Shown: positions 35,575 to 46,602, counted from the first letter of the stretch. The stretch is DNA of 64,000 nucleotides from Triatoma infestans (GCA_011037195.1 JAAEAF010003414.1:62001-126000), one strand, 5' to 3'. The notes: generated from the letters alone by a model not told the origin. Translations and numbers: made by a program.

Positions 35575-35920
35575 CCGAAGGGATATCTGTTACATGCAGT
35601 TACTTGGGGAATAGCGACCCTATTGGTTACCACAGCTCAGTACTCCATGCACTTCATCAGAACAGTACACAATATACTTAAACTATATACACTCAACACT
35701 TCACAGACAAGGACAAACACAGTACACAAACTACGGTCTCCGCCCCTAGTTAATTGGTGTAAGCCAAGGGAGAAGGAAGGGATTAGCTCAGTGGTAGCGC
35801 GCTGGACTAGCAACGCGGACATCCCGGGTTCTCTACAACTCGCTGTCCGGTGATGGGCCTGTTGTCTTTAGCACAATAGATCTTTCAGGTCGCAGTGCGA
35901 TAATCCCCTCAACAGTCTAC
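35575..35920 (+). mobile_element. SINE-B copy
   Basis: Plus orientation: 5' extension (gggatatctgttacatgcag to gtacacaaactacggtctcc), tRNA-like box A (tagctcagtggtagcgcgct), box B partly damaged (cccgggttctctacaactcg, where a deletion joins the tRNA-like part to the body), and the end cgcagtgcgataatcccc. The 124-codon ORF at 35479-35853 is a translation of this repeat. Confidence 0.85.
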
Positions 35921-36489
35921 ACCCCTAACACCGCCTATACAGAAAGTCGTATAGATTTTTTATTTATTTAGACGAACTGCAGTATCTTATGTAACAGCTT
36001 AATAAGGAGAATAACGTAGATCCAGAACTAATTGAAATTTTATGTAAATTATTATCATCATATTATTAAATGAACTTTGGAAATTAACCTATATTTTAGT
36101 AGAGTTTTCCAGTAGTTGAATCTTTCTTTCATATGGGACATAAGTCTGGTTAAATTAGAATAATGAGTATTTCTTGTTTACTTAGTAATTTCGTTCTGGC
36201 TATTTGAAGGACGACTATCATTACTTTTACATTTTCTCTCTGAAAACAAACAGACAAACATGGTGTATAAAAAAGAAATAATGATGTAAGAAATTGGTAA
36301 GGCGGCATGGGCCGGCCATTAAAGTAACGTTATATAAGTAACAAACTATTCAAATTACTTTCATGAAGTTTATAAAAAAAATAAAAATATCTGAGGCAAA
36401 CAATACTGGGCTCTTAATGCAATTCTCACAGTTGAAATAACCTAAACTATAAAATAAAAATGCTACTTCAGGGAAGTGCCAGAACACTT
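35921..36489. other. Intergenic sequence, no gene seen
   Basis: AT-rich, no recognisable coding or repeat content. Confidence 0.5.
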
Positions 36490-36578
36490 CATAAAATTTG
36501 ACACGATTACAATACCTATTTCCTCTTACTAGGATAAGTGGGAACGAGGAGTAAGAGGATTACTAGGAGTAAGAGGAA
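36490..36578 (-). repeat. Solo Rep-A hairpin terminus with duplicated hairpin
   Basis: aaaatttgacacgattacaa is followed by tcctcttactagg, a spacer, gaggagtaagaggattacta and ggagtaagaggaaataaaaa: the Rep-A hairpin end occurs twice in tandem without the element body. It abuts the target-site duplication of F1. Confidence 0.8.
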
Positions 36579-36591
36579 ATAAAAATACATT

Positions 36592-36890
36592 GTTGAATAT
36601 GTGGATGAGTCCACAACATCTGGTATTTTATCCGTCGCAGCATGCATATTTGTAGTTTTCTTGATCGGTTTCGGATTTTCATCCATTGTCAGAGTAAATT
36701 CACCAAGTTCGTGTAGAGAGTTCACTTCAATTTAATCTTTCTGTTACACTTACATTTGTTGGTTGTATATATGATGTAACAGAAACATTAAGGTGAAGTG
36801 AACTTGGTGAATTTACTCTGACGATGGATGAAAATCTAAAACCGTTCAAGAAAACTATAAATATTTTTGCAACGACGGTTAAAATACCTG
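36592..36890 (-). mobile_element. Rep-F foldback element F1
   Basis: A palindrome whose arms meet near 36775. The left arm includes ctggtattttatccgtcgca, cggtttcggattttcatcca and accaagttcgtgtagagagt; the right arm carries their complements (tgaacttggtgaatttactc, gacgatggatgaaaatctaa). The left end extends further (tgaatatgtggatgagtcca) than the right, so read on the minus strand it has a 3' tail. It is flanked by ataaaaat-n-catt at 36579-36591 and 36891-36903 (13 bp, one mismatch). No ORF. Confidence 0.85.
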
Positions 36891-36904
36891 ATAAAAATCC
36901 ATTC

Positions 36905-37385
36905 TTTATGAATTTTTTTTATTAATGTTCAAAATATAGCCCTTTATGATGATTGTTGGAAGTCATCATTCTGCCAGCTGTTGAATCCTTCGCTGAAACC
37001 ATTTCCTTTGGATTTGGAATTAACAAAGAAACTCCTGTCCTATAGTTTTAACTTCGATGAAGTTATTAAATTTTTTTCTGCAAAAAAAGCGTACCATGGA
37101 CCGTCAAGTTTTGATGTAAAAAAAGTTCAATGCCATCAAGTTCTTGAATTCTTTCTTTAGGGCCATTCTCGTCCTTTAGGGCCATTCTATCTAATTTTTT
37201 GCCGTAAAGATAACAAAAATTATGAAAAGCCCATCAGGAACGAATTCTTGATAAATTCATAGTTCCAGAAAAAACACCAACTTCCAATTTTTTTTCAAAT
37301 GACCCTCCTGCACCAAACCGGAAATGCCGTTTAACCGCAATCCCAACCATTGACTACCTATCCCAAGATTTCCACCAATAAATCT
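36905..37385 (+). repeat. Rep-G copy
   Basis: The longer of two Rep-G copies (see 11221 and 12170). Conserved blocks: ttattaatgttcaaaatata, cattctgccagctgttgaat, agaaactcctgtccta, ggaaatgccgtttaaccgca, tcccaaccattgactac. On the minus strand a short frame has PTRDLTAGRKM-like residues in both copies, suggesting a decayed coding region, but I do not recognise the protein. Confidence 0.55.
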
Positions 37386-38494
37386 ACTTCTCATTACATG
37401 CCACTTATTCTTTTGTAGAAGCACATGTCAGATGGATTTTTTAAAGAGAATTTTGGCAATTATTCATTCTCCTGGCGTCCTGTTGAGGTGTAATTTCATG
37501 CGGTACTATCCTACATCACTCTTTTTACCTTTTCCATAGTATGAATTGGCGAGACACTACATGAATATTTAAGGTTGAATTTGACATGACAGCTTCCCGT
37601 AAATATTTCACATAGAGTAAGGCGTAGCTTTAGCAGCTGTTACAATGTTTTTTCCAATAGTGACGTAGTTACTAATAATCGTAAGTCATAGTCATGGTTT
37701 TGTGAAATGCTCATAATCGAAGGGAACATAATGTCTATAGAAACTAATGATTAATATAATATCGCGTATATAAGCATCAGACATATGGAACGTCTTTAGT
37801 TAAACGGTCATTTTTTATATACGCCCCCATTATATAAATTTTAATAACAGTAATGTGAGAAATTCATGTTTAATAACAGAATATGTTTTAAGTTTATTAA
37901 GAAATAATATTAAACATACATTATATACATAATCTATTTTTTAATTAAACTCTTTTTATTGACGTAATTGTTAGTGAAATTAAGAAGAATACTATTTCTT
38001 TTAATTTGTATTATAATTGATGAATGTTCATCTTTATGAATGATAGAATTCATTGTCCTTACCAATCTATCTGTGGGAATAACGTAGCCGGCGGGTGGCC
38101 AGTCTAATGGAACCTGCGCATGTATATATTATATTCATTGTGGTGTCGGTGCAGAGTTCTAAACACGAAATGTAATGATGGATGTTTTGTGATCACGTTT
38201 CTTAAGAATAATGAACTTACTTACACACAGTGGTTTATTCATCGAGTTCATCTTTGTTATTAAATTAACTTTATCGTAATCATTTTTAATTCTCTTAAAA
38301 CAAAAAAAAAAATTCTTGCCTAGAAAATCAAATATTAATTATAAAGTAATGGAAGTATATATATATATATATATATATGACATAAAATATTCAAAGAATT
38401 TAGTTTAAAAAGGATCCTTCCATCAGTGAATACAGAGGAGATAAACCAAACATTTGAGGAGGATTATAATGGAGTTGATGAGGGGAGAAATTGG
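37386..38494. other. Intergenic sequence, no gene seen
   Basis: Mostly AT-rich, with a (TA)n tract at 38356-38379. A GC-richer phrase at 38085-38130 is unassigned. Confidence 0.5.
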
Positions 38495-38772
38495 GATAGA
38501 TTAATTAGACGAGACATGAAGACACTGTTATAATATAGTTATAAGCTTACACAAACTGCACTGGACTTGTAATGATTTTTATAGAATGAAAGGTGGGAGT
38601 AGGGTTATGACACGATGTGATGTAATATGGTTGAATCTGATAGATAGCTGTCTATATCTCTCACTGGCTTATATACAGGTTCTCCCCACTCTAGCCTGCT
38701 TAAGTCAGAGAGTACCAGAGAGAGTCTGTTTTCTCTCGGTCGGGCTTGTATTCTCTCTCTTGCCGTTACAAG
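38495..38772 (+). repeat. Rep-B copy, diverged
   Basis: cacaaactgcactggacttg, atgacacgatgtgatgtaat, minus-strand TATA-like cctgtatataagccagtgag, the ctctagcctgcttaagtcag block and the end gccgttacaa. Termini are unclear. Confidence 0.6.
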
Positions 38773-38833
38773 GATGAAGGCAAATTATTATGATAGCTTC
38801 CTTTTTCACCCGGTGATGACTTGTAATCATATT

Positions 38834-39520
38834 ACTTTCTCTTACTCCCTTGTAAGAGGAAGTATTGTAATCGTGTCAAATTTCCCAAAATTGAGTTTTC
38901 CCCGGATATATAATTTTTGAGGTACCCTGAGTCCAAAAAAGTGGTAATTAGCAATTGGTCTGTGTGTATGTGTTGGACAGCATATCTCAAAACCGAAAAA
39001 TCGTATAATGTTCAAACTTAATATTTCGTTAAAGTGCTACCACGAGACTAGGAAAATAAGCTTTTCGTAAAAATCGTTCAACCGGAAGTGCCAACTGAAT
39101 GCTTTTTTTTTTTTTCCAGTTTTTCGTGATTTTCCTAAAAACGGTTCCAACGATTTTCTTTAAACTTGATATATCAACTACACATATAATGAGCTACCAC
39201 TTTTATTTGAAACATTTCTCCGGGAAAATTCATTGAAAGGCACTTTTGGAAGAAGGGTGGAGTAAGGTTTTCCTCTAAAATGTTATTTCAATTTATAATA
39301 CAATTCTATCATGTTAATACTATTAATTAGAATTAAATGTATTGTTGAAATTCAGAGTTTGAAGAAAAATCGGATGACTGGAAATGCGTTTTTACTAAGA
39401 AGTATTCTTCATTTTTCTCCTATTTTTTCTAAAACGGATCCAACGATTTTCTTTGTATGTGAACTACAAATACAAAGAGCTACAATTTTTATTTAAATAT
39501 TTTCCTTATTAAGTAGAGAC
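38834..39520 (+). repeat. Rep-A copy, right end missing
   Basis: The left hairpin actttctcttactcccttgt-aagagg is intact; two monomers follow (aacggttccaacgattttct, then aacggatccaacgattttct). It breaks off near 39520, where an RT relic begins. Confidence 0.85.
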
Positions 39521-39525
39521 TCGAA

Positions 39526-39684
39526 AAATAAACTCCTGATTCACAAGATGGCGGTTAGACCCATGCTAGTGCATGCTTGCCATGTTGATTATGCTCCCAT
39601 GCTAGTTATGCTTGTGATATTGCACAATTTTGAGAAGAAAGCTAAGCAAACTTTACTCATTGTAAATACTGTGGATTTGTATAT
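39526..39684 (+). pseudogene. Short RT C-terminus relic (non-LTR)
   Basis: One open frame, NKLLIHKMAVRPMLVHAC, then NFEKKAKQTLLIVNTVDLY. This matches the well-known post-RT segment '(N)KLLIYKxxxRPxLLYxxPVW...LxxLQxKxLRxI' of Jockey-type ORF2. Only about 53 codons are left. A 3' UTR-like stretch with aataaataaa follows at about 39704. Confidence 0.75.
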
Positions 39685-40135
39685 ATGTATATGTATATTT
39701 TGCTAATAAATAAACATTCTTTCAAATCTAGACCCCCAGGTCTTAAATCTCATTCTTCTTAAATTAAATGTACTCGGCTAAAAGGTTCTGTCTCATCCTC
39801 TGTCTCCCAACAGATTATTATATTATCGCCCTTTGGAACAATTCCTATGAGGAAACAATTTGTCAGCCGATAAAGAAGTCAACATTAGAATTTTGCTCAT
39901 CTAAGAACACGGATCCGAGACATTGTTTCCTGTTGACGTCAGTGTATTGATAACGATAGCAATTATTTTGAATAAACTTACATTTTTAACTGTAAAGATT
40001 TGTGTTTGCATAATATAAAGGAAGATTTCATAATAATATGTTACAACCAATTAGTTTGTTGTACATTTCTGCCTTTACAATATTGGTAGTATTAATTTTA
40101 AAGTTATCGAATTACTAATAAAAGGAAATATGCAA

Positions 40136-40883
40136 CATTTGGTATTTTATCCGTCGTAGCATGCATATTTATATTGTTCCTGGCCGATTTCGGGTTTCCA
40201 TCCAGAGCAAATTCACCAAGTCCGTGTAGAAAGTTCATTCAACGTAAAGTTTCTGTTACACTCGCACTTATTGGTTGTATATATGTGGGGAGGTTATACC
40301 CCTACCCTATGGCGCAACAGCCCATAAAGGGCCAAGGCTTGCCAGACGGCGATTTGAATAGGGAGGCGTGTGGTAAGTACGCCACAGTTCCTTCACTACC
40401 TAAGGCGCTACTAACTGTAGCTTCCCACATTTTATCACGATGCTGGGTCAACACCGATTTGTCCTCACGAGAATCGAACCCTGAATTCTCGCACGAAAGG
40501 CGACTGCGCTAGCCACTGACCAACGTGTGAGGCATAAAATCTAAGGGGTAGAACAAATGGACTCGAAGCCGGGTCCTCCGCATGGGAATCCAGTACGCTA
40601 ACCACTTAGCTATTCCCTTCCCTTGGGGGGGGGTTATAACAACATATAATAATGTGGGGAGGTTATGTTGAAGATAACCTTATAACCTCCCCACTTATAT
40701 ACAACCAATAAGTGTGAGTGTAACAGAAACATTACGTTGAAGTGAACTCTCTACACGAACTTGGTGAATTTGGTCTGACGATGAAAGAAAAACCGAAACT
40801 GGTCAGGAACAATATAAATATGCATGCTAGGACGGATAAAATACCAGATGTTAATCCAACATTGCAGACCCACCGACATATTC
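40136..40883 (+). mobile_element. Rep-F foldback element F2, carrying a composite SINE
   Basis: Left arm 40136-40298 (catttggtattttatccgtc, cctggccgatttcgggtttc, ttctgttacactcgcactta) and right arm about 40670-40855 (ataagtgtgagtgtaacaga, cgaaactggtcaggaacaat, gacggataaaataccagatg). The right end extends about 30 bp past the left arm start (gcagacccaccgacatattc). The exact 10-bp duplication aaatatgcaa lies at 40126-40135 and 40884-40893. The composite SINE sits near the loop. Confidence 0.88.
40299..40626 (-). mobile_element. Composite SINE: SINE-A head joined to SINE-Glu
   Basis: Minus strand order: a SINE-A tRNA-like head (gggaagggaatagctaagtg, cccggcttcgagtcc, ccccttagatttt), then immediately a full SINE-Glu (gcctcacacgttggtcagtg ... 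gccctttatgggctgttgcg). The pair is flanked by ggttata (40292-40298, 40632-40638), extendable to about 12 bp with one mismatch. One duplication around both units suggests a single insertion of a chimeric RNA rather than two events. Confidence 0.7.
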
Positions 40884-40984
40884 AAATATGCAATAATGTT
40901 TGAAATTCAGTTTTCAACCTCCCGGAGATTTGCACAAAATCTGCAAGCGGAAGTAGCGTTGTACGCTTTTTCAATTTTTTGGCG

Positions 40985-41400
40985 ATATTTTTTACATTCT
41001 CTTATTCCTAGTAAGAGGAAGTATTGCGATGTGTCAAATTTTCGACGTAATTTTAGATGTATACATGTTTTGTTTTTGTGGTATTATCATCGCATCTGAC
41101 ACGAAGTTTTCGGGCAAAATCTATCAACCGGAAGTATAACTTTACGTGTTTTTCTTTTTCTTTAGTTTTTCTCTCCACTTTTCTCAAAAATGACCCCAAC
41201 GATTCATTGCATAGTTGTTTGAACTTATTAGTTGTTTGCACAATTTTTTCCAAAAATAACTGATATAAGATAGTTGTGCGGAATATACTTCTCCATATGT
41301 TATATGCAGTTGGTTTAGTGTTTTTTTTTATGCGCTCTACTAGGCTAGAATATAATCACTTCTACCTACCAAAAGGAGCTTATCCAATATTGTATTTATG
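40985..41400 (+). repeat. Rep-A copy, degenerate
   Basis: Hairpin end cattctcttattcctagtaa-gaggaag, gatgtgtcaaattttcgacg, tttcgggcaaaatctatcaa-ccggaagt, ctcaaaaatgaccccaacga. Decays beyond 41300. Confidence 0.75.
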
Positions 41401-41467
41401 TTAGGACTCATATGTTAAAATTTTTTTATATATAATTGTACTAACAAGGAGTAGGTTGTAGATTGTT

Positions 41468-41897
41468 GTAGGGGATTCTTGCACTGCGACCTGAAAAATC
41501 TATTGCGCCCCACCGGAGCCTTCTCCAATGCACAGCCGGCCTCCAAGCAGCGTTCTCTAGCTACAGGCAACACTGCTCATCACCGGACAGTGAGTTGTAG
41601 AGGCTCCTAGAAAGAGAAAATCTATGGGCAGCATGCTGGATTTGAACGCGGGACTTACGCGTTACTAGTGCAGCGCGCTAACACTGAGCTAATCACTTCC
41701 TTCTCCCTTGGCTTTCGCCAATTAACTAGGGACGAAGACTCTAGTTTGTGTACTGTGTTTGTCCTTATCTGTAAAGTGTATAGTGTATGTACTTTAAGTA
41801 TATTGTGTACTGTTCTGGCAAAGTGCATGGAGTACTGAGCTATGGTAACCCGTGAGGTCGCTACTTCCCAAGTAACTAAATGTAACAGATACCCACT
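41468..41897 (-). mobile_element. SINE-B copy, near complete
   Basis: On the minus strand: 5' extension (gttacttgggaagtagcgac ... gtacacaaactagagtcttc), box A (tagctcagtgttagcgcgct), box B-like (cccgcgttcaaatcc), body (gagcctctacaactcactgt) and end (cgcagtgcaagaatcccct). The ORF at 41655-41951 on the minus strand is a translation of the repeat. Confidence 0.88.
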
Positions 41898-41949
41898 TGC
41901 GGGCAACAAGTAATAATAGAAAGTCTTGTATTGTTTAAAAATAAAATCC

Positions 41950-43174
41950 ATTAAAACTCAGAAACTAAAATTTAATATTATTTAATATATCTTAGGTATA
42001 TCAAAATTGTTATACCGTTTAAGTACTAGAAGAGATCGGGACACTAATGCTTTTGATAAAAATGTGTTGACCGGAACTACCATTTTTTCTAAATGATTTT
42101 TTTCCAGTTTTCTTCGAAATATACTATTAAAATATAATTTCTTTAAGTTTATATTTTTGTTACATGTACAAGAGTTCTTTCATCATTGGTCGAAATATTT
42201 TTTTTTCTAAAGAAATGGAATTTAAACTGAGTTCCGGTTGTAAAATTAATAACATTATGAAACAATTCGCCAATTGAAATTTGAAATTTACTTCATAGAG
42301 AAAGATAGATCTGTGAAAATTGTTTTTCCGAGTTTTATTTTCTCTTACTAGCGTGTGTGAAAGTATTAGAAGTGATAGTAAATTCCTCCCTACCTCAAGT
42401 ATAAGTATAAATAATAATATATTAAACAACATAAACAGATAGAAATCTCTCTTAAATATTCCATTTTGGTAGTAAACGCGGAATCTTCAATATGAAGATT
42501 TAGTCCACAACAGGTTACATCCATAAAAGTAACATTTTAATATTTGTTATTCATTTTGTCACAACTTTCTTGAAAATCGCTTTAATGATTTTTTTTTTTT
42601 TTTTTTTAATAAAATTTTTTCCACAGCAAAGATATTTTAGAAGAATCGCCTCAGGCTTGCTTCCATAAAAGTTTGTTTAAGGAACTGGCCGACATAACTG
42701 CCGTAAAGAAAGTATGCAAAACATCACATTTCATGTTTTATATATATTTTTTTTTTTATAATAGTCTTAGCACTGAGTGAAGAAGTGTAGACAAAATTTC
42801 GGTAAAATTATTTATGCATCTTCAGAATAAATAAAAAATAATGTTAAAAATGTATTAAATAAAATAAATAAATAAATAAATAACCGACTGACAAAATTAC
42901 AATTTTTTTTTTCAAGTAGTAGAAAATAGATGTAGTTATAGAATTGTGTGCTAGTTTCCTTTTTTTTTTATTTTCAACTTTACCTGTTTCTTGGTATTCT
43001 TGGCTATTGCCACACCTTTTACCTGTTAACGTACTGTTTCCTGTTTACCTTCATTCTTTACAATTTTTTTTTTTTTCACTTTATCTCTTACTGTTGTAAG
43101 AGTAAGTATATTTGGGATTGTGGCAAATTCTCATTATTGGGCAAATTTTTTTGGATGGTTAAAAATTATACTTT
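41950..43174. other. AT-rich sequence with scraps of Rep-A
   Basis: Isolated Rep-A-like phrases at 42055-42130 (gttgaccggaactaccattt) and hairpin-like pieces at 42340-42375 and 43075-43115 (tctcttactgttgtaagagt). The 110-codon Phe-rich ORF at 42948-43280 is compositional. No gene. Confidence 0.55.
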
Positions 43175-44130
43175 TTACTTTCTCTTATTCTTAGTTAGAA
43201 AGACCGGAAGTAATATAATCATGTCTAAATTTTCGATGTCGAGTTTTCACCGGAAATACATGTGTTTGAGCTTGATGTAAATGTTTTTTTTCCCCCCTTT
43301 TTAGTGATTTTCAACCAACACGACTCCAACGATTTTCTTTAAACTTCGTATACCATCTACACACACACATAAATACCTATCACTTTTATTTGAAACATTT
43401 TCCCGGGAACAATTTATTGTTTTGGGGGTTCTAGGGGGGGGGGGACACAGTAGCGTGATGCTTTCCCGTAAAGTACCATTTCATTATTCATATATGGTTT
43501 TTACCAATTACATAATATGAATAAACATTAGAATTAATAGAATTCCAAATTTGAAGAAAATCGGATGAATTAATTTTGGGGGGGGAATTTTCTCGAAAAT
43601 GGTTTTTTTTTTTTTTTGTTATACAGGATTATTGCACTGCGTCCTGAAAGATCTATTGTGCCCCATGGAGTCTTCTCAGTGCACTGCTGTACAGACAGTG
43701 AGCTGTAGAGGCTAATAGGAAGAGAAAATCTAAGGGTAGTATGCTGGATTCTGACCCGGGATATCCGCGTTGCTAGTCCAGCACGCTACAACAGAGCTAA
43801 TCCCTTCCTTCTCCCTTCGCTTATGCCAATTAACTAGGGCCAGAGATCCTAGTTTGTGTACTGTGTTTGTCGTCGTCTGTAAAGGGTAGAGTGTATTTTA
43901 GTTTAAGTGTATTGTATACTGTTCTGACGAAGTTCATACAGAGCTGTGGTAACCCCGTGGTACCCCAAGTAACTGCATGTATCAAATATCCCTTGCGTTC
44001 TTCGAAAACAATTGCAACAATTTACATTAAACCTAATGTGCTTATTGTATAGACAGAAATGTATCACTTTTATTTGAAACATTTACCTGAAAAAAATTAA
44101 TTTTAGGGGGCTATTGAGGGCATGTCAGGT
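43175..44130 (+). repeat. Rep-A copy interrupted by SINE-B
   Basis: Hairpin end actttctcttattcttagtt, tcgatgtcgagttttcaccg, ccaacgattttctttaaact, a G-run at 43433-43444, then a break at about 43600. It resumes after the SINE with ttcgaaaacaattgcaacaa and tcacttttatttgaaacatt. Confidence 0.8.
43603..43993 (-). mobile_element. SINE-B copy with poly(A) tail
   Basis: The minus-strand SINE-B ends at a T-run on the plus strand (43603-43617), i.e. a poly(A) tail at the expected 3' end. Flanks ttctcgaaaa (left) and ttcttcgaaaa (right) resemble a target duplication within Rep-A. Body partly deleted (cactgctgtacagacagtga). It includes the 5' extension. Confidence 0.82.
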
Positions 44131-44139
44131 CTGTTTTTA

Positions 44140-44803
44140 GAGATAGTTAAACAAAAAAATCGTCGGAGCTATTTTTGAGAAAATCGCGAAAAAGTGAAAA
44201 AAAATCATTTAGTAAAGTATTAAAGTATTAAAGCTCTTCCGATTATCCGATTTTTTTTCAAACTCGGAATTTCAACAACATATTCAATTCTAATTAACCA
44301 GTATTTAGATGACCGAATGGTCTAATAAATCTGAAATAGCACTTTAGATGAAAATCTGACCACATCCCTCCCTCCCCCCCCCCCCCTATACTGCCCTTAA
44401 ATAATTTTCCCAGAGCAATATTTCAAATAAAAGTTGTACTCCATTTGTAGGTGTAGTTGATATACCAATTTGAAAGAAAAGCGTCGCAAGTCCTTTTTGA
44501 GAAAAAAAACGCAAAAAAAGTAAAAAAAAAAAAAAAAACTTGCAAAGTGGTACTTCCGGTTGAGAAATTTTGACAGATAACTTACTGCCAGATCCCCATG
44601 GTGATATCTAAACGGAATATCAAGTTTTAGCTTTCTATAGGTTTTTTCGTTTTTGTGAGTTATGCTGTTCACATACAGACACACAGACACAGACCATTTG
44701 CTAACAACCACTTTTTTGGACTCAGGGGACCTCAAAACGGTTATTTCCGGTGAAAACTCCATATCAAAAATTGGACACGATTACTAGAAGTAAGAGGAAG
44801 TAA
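44140..44803 (-). repeat. Rep-A copy, partial, inverted
   Basis: aaatcgtcggagctattttt, two monomers with a C-run at 44363-44386, then gtggtacttccggttgagaa, cagacacacagacacagacc and hairpin remnant gattactagaagtaagagga. It lies head-on to the preceding plus-strand copy. ORF 44397-44762 (minus) is repeat translation. Confidence 0.85.
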
Positions 44804-44824
44804 AACAAAAAATTAAATTTTATT

Positions 44825-45015
44825 GGGTTTTCACATAGAGCGTTTCACTTAAGGCCGCTCAGATGTAGAAGTACAAAAATCTCCACCATCATTTTTATAG
44901 CCAGCCCAACTAAACATTGTAACGTTGCATTTTTTTAAAAGGAATTTTTTCCATTATATTGTAGTAGAGTGAGAGAAAATCGTGTAAGTGTTGAAAACCA
45001 GATTTTTGTTTTTTC
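44825..45015 (+). repeat. Rep-C copy
   Basis: cacatagagcgtttcactta, aaggccgctcagatgtagaa, ccagcccaactaaacattgt, and the right end gagagaaaatcgtgtaagtg then ttgaaaaccagattttt, which is a variant of the Rep-A right terminus. Confidence 0.7.
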
Positions 45016-45774
45016 AACATTTATATTCAATGTTGAAAAAAGATGGATCAGCAATCACGTAAATAAATTAAATATTTAACAATCTAATCTTATTAATTCA
45101 TCAGTTTCACTCATGTATAATAATAATAATTAACGTAAAAAAAAAAAAGTAAAAAGAAAGGAAAGTGGAAAAATTTTTAAAGAAGGCGTCACAGACGGCC
45201 AGATCAACACATTCACAGAAATAATGGTGGGGAAAATGAAAATCTTTAAAAGGATAAACATTCTAAAATTATTTAAAAAAAAATACCATAAAATCTTTGT
45301 AGCAAAGAAATATCTCGCCTGATCGTATTTTATATTAAAACAAATTATAAATCTTTATTTAACTCGTAATTTTGTTTTTTAGTGAAAGTTTATTGGTGTT
45401 TAATATCGTGCAGATTGTTTACACTGTTTTAGATCATTCTACTAATGATCTTTAATAGCGGTGAAAAAAGAAGGATGTTCTCAAACAATGAAGTGGAAGA
45501 AAAGGAAGAAGATTTCTCTCTCTCTCTCTCTCTCTCGCTCTTTATCAGTGAACTTTAAAGTATGTTGAAGCAATCAACCGTACACTAAATCGAAAGGGGA
45601 AAGAATTACCTCCCAGATATAAGCTTTGACAACTTGTCAAATGAGCAGCAGCAGCCTTAAATTTTCCATTCACTGATCTGGAAATAATGTCCCCCAACAA
45701 ATTGAGATTAAAAAAAGAAAAATTATACCGGGAATGTTGTGATATAATTTTCTACTATCGGTGATTTTTGTCGT
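45016..45774. other. Intergenic sequence, no gene seen
   Basis: AT-rich, with a (TC)n tract at about 45513-45536. No recognisable coding sequence. Confidence 0.5.
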
Positions 45775-45905
45775 GGATAGTTGGCTTCATTTTGTGTGTG
45801 GTCATCGACCATCAATTTCGGGCATTCACCCTTCATTCATCATTATCAGGATGTTTTTGATAAACAGTAAGGATATCAAAGACTGCACAATGCAAGGTCG
45901 TTTAT
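45775..45905 (-). repeat. Rep-E-like fragment, degenerate
   Basis: Minus strand: catcctgataatgatgaatg, gtgaatgcccgaaattgatg, gtcgatgaccacacacaaaa, tgaagccaactatcca. The order matches the Rep-E core, with small insertions. Confidence 0.6.
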
Positions 45906-45954
45906 ACGATTAGAATAAACACGTTTAATCCGGTGTTTATTAAAGAAAGAAACA

Positions 45955-46100
45955 AAATCTGGTGTGAAACAAGACTTTGAGGATGGATACTCATACACTA
46001 ATTAATACAAATTTAATCAAGAAATTTTCCTTTAAAATTGCCACTTTGTAATGTATAGTTAGGCTGGCCATAAAAATGGTGGTGGAGATTTCTACTTGTG
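45955..46100 (-). repeat. Rep-C copy, inverted
   Basis: Begins aatctggtgtgaaacaagac (the shared Rep-A/Rep-C terminus) and contains gttaggctggccataaaaat and ggtggagatttctacttgtg. It is followed directly by inverted Rep-A sequence. Confidence 0.65.
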
Positions 46101-46602
46101 TAACCGTTTTCCAGGAAATTAAAAAAAAAAAAACAAACTCAAAACCCTACTCTGTAACAATCACACTAACGGTTAACCAGATTTTTAAATTTGAAATTCT
46201 ATCAATGCTTCTTGTGTATTAATAAATGTTACGTAAGTGATAAAATACTATTTAGATGATAGAATTGTATAATAAATTAAAATAGTACTTTAAGAAGAAA
46301 ACATAATCCCATCCCACCTCCCAAAAGCCCCATTAAATGAATGATTCTGGAGAAATGTTTCAAATAAAAGTTGTAACTATTTATATGTGTAATAATAATA
46401 ATAATAATAATAATAGAAAGAATACTTTATTTAGAAAATATATAAATGACAAAAGAAAAGAAATATAAATAAGAAAATAATATATGGGAAAATTGAAAAG
46501 TGAGTTCTTAGCCGTCTTCCAGAATTTTTTTATAAAAGAAAAAGAAAGAAAAATGTAACGATAGTATTATTTGAAAAATATATTAAAATAAAAAATATAT
46601 TA

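Noticed and set aside
35479..35853. 124-codon ORF
   Set aside because: A translation of the SINE-B 5' extension and tRNA-like part.
42948..43280. 110-codon Phe/Leu/Tyr-rich ORF that looks like a membrane protein
   Set aside because: Composition follows T-rich DNA and the 3' part is Rep-A; no second evidence.
44397..44762. 121-codon minus-strand ORF
   Set aside because: A translation of an inverted Rep-A copy.
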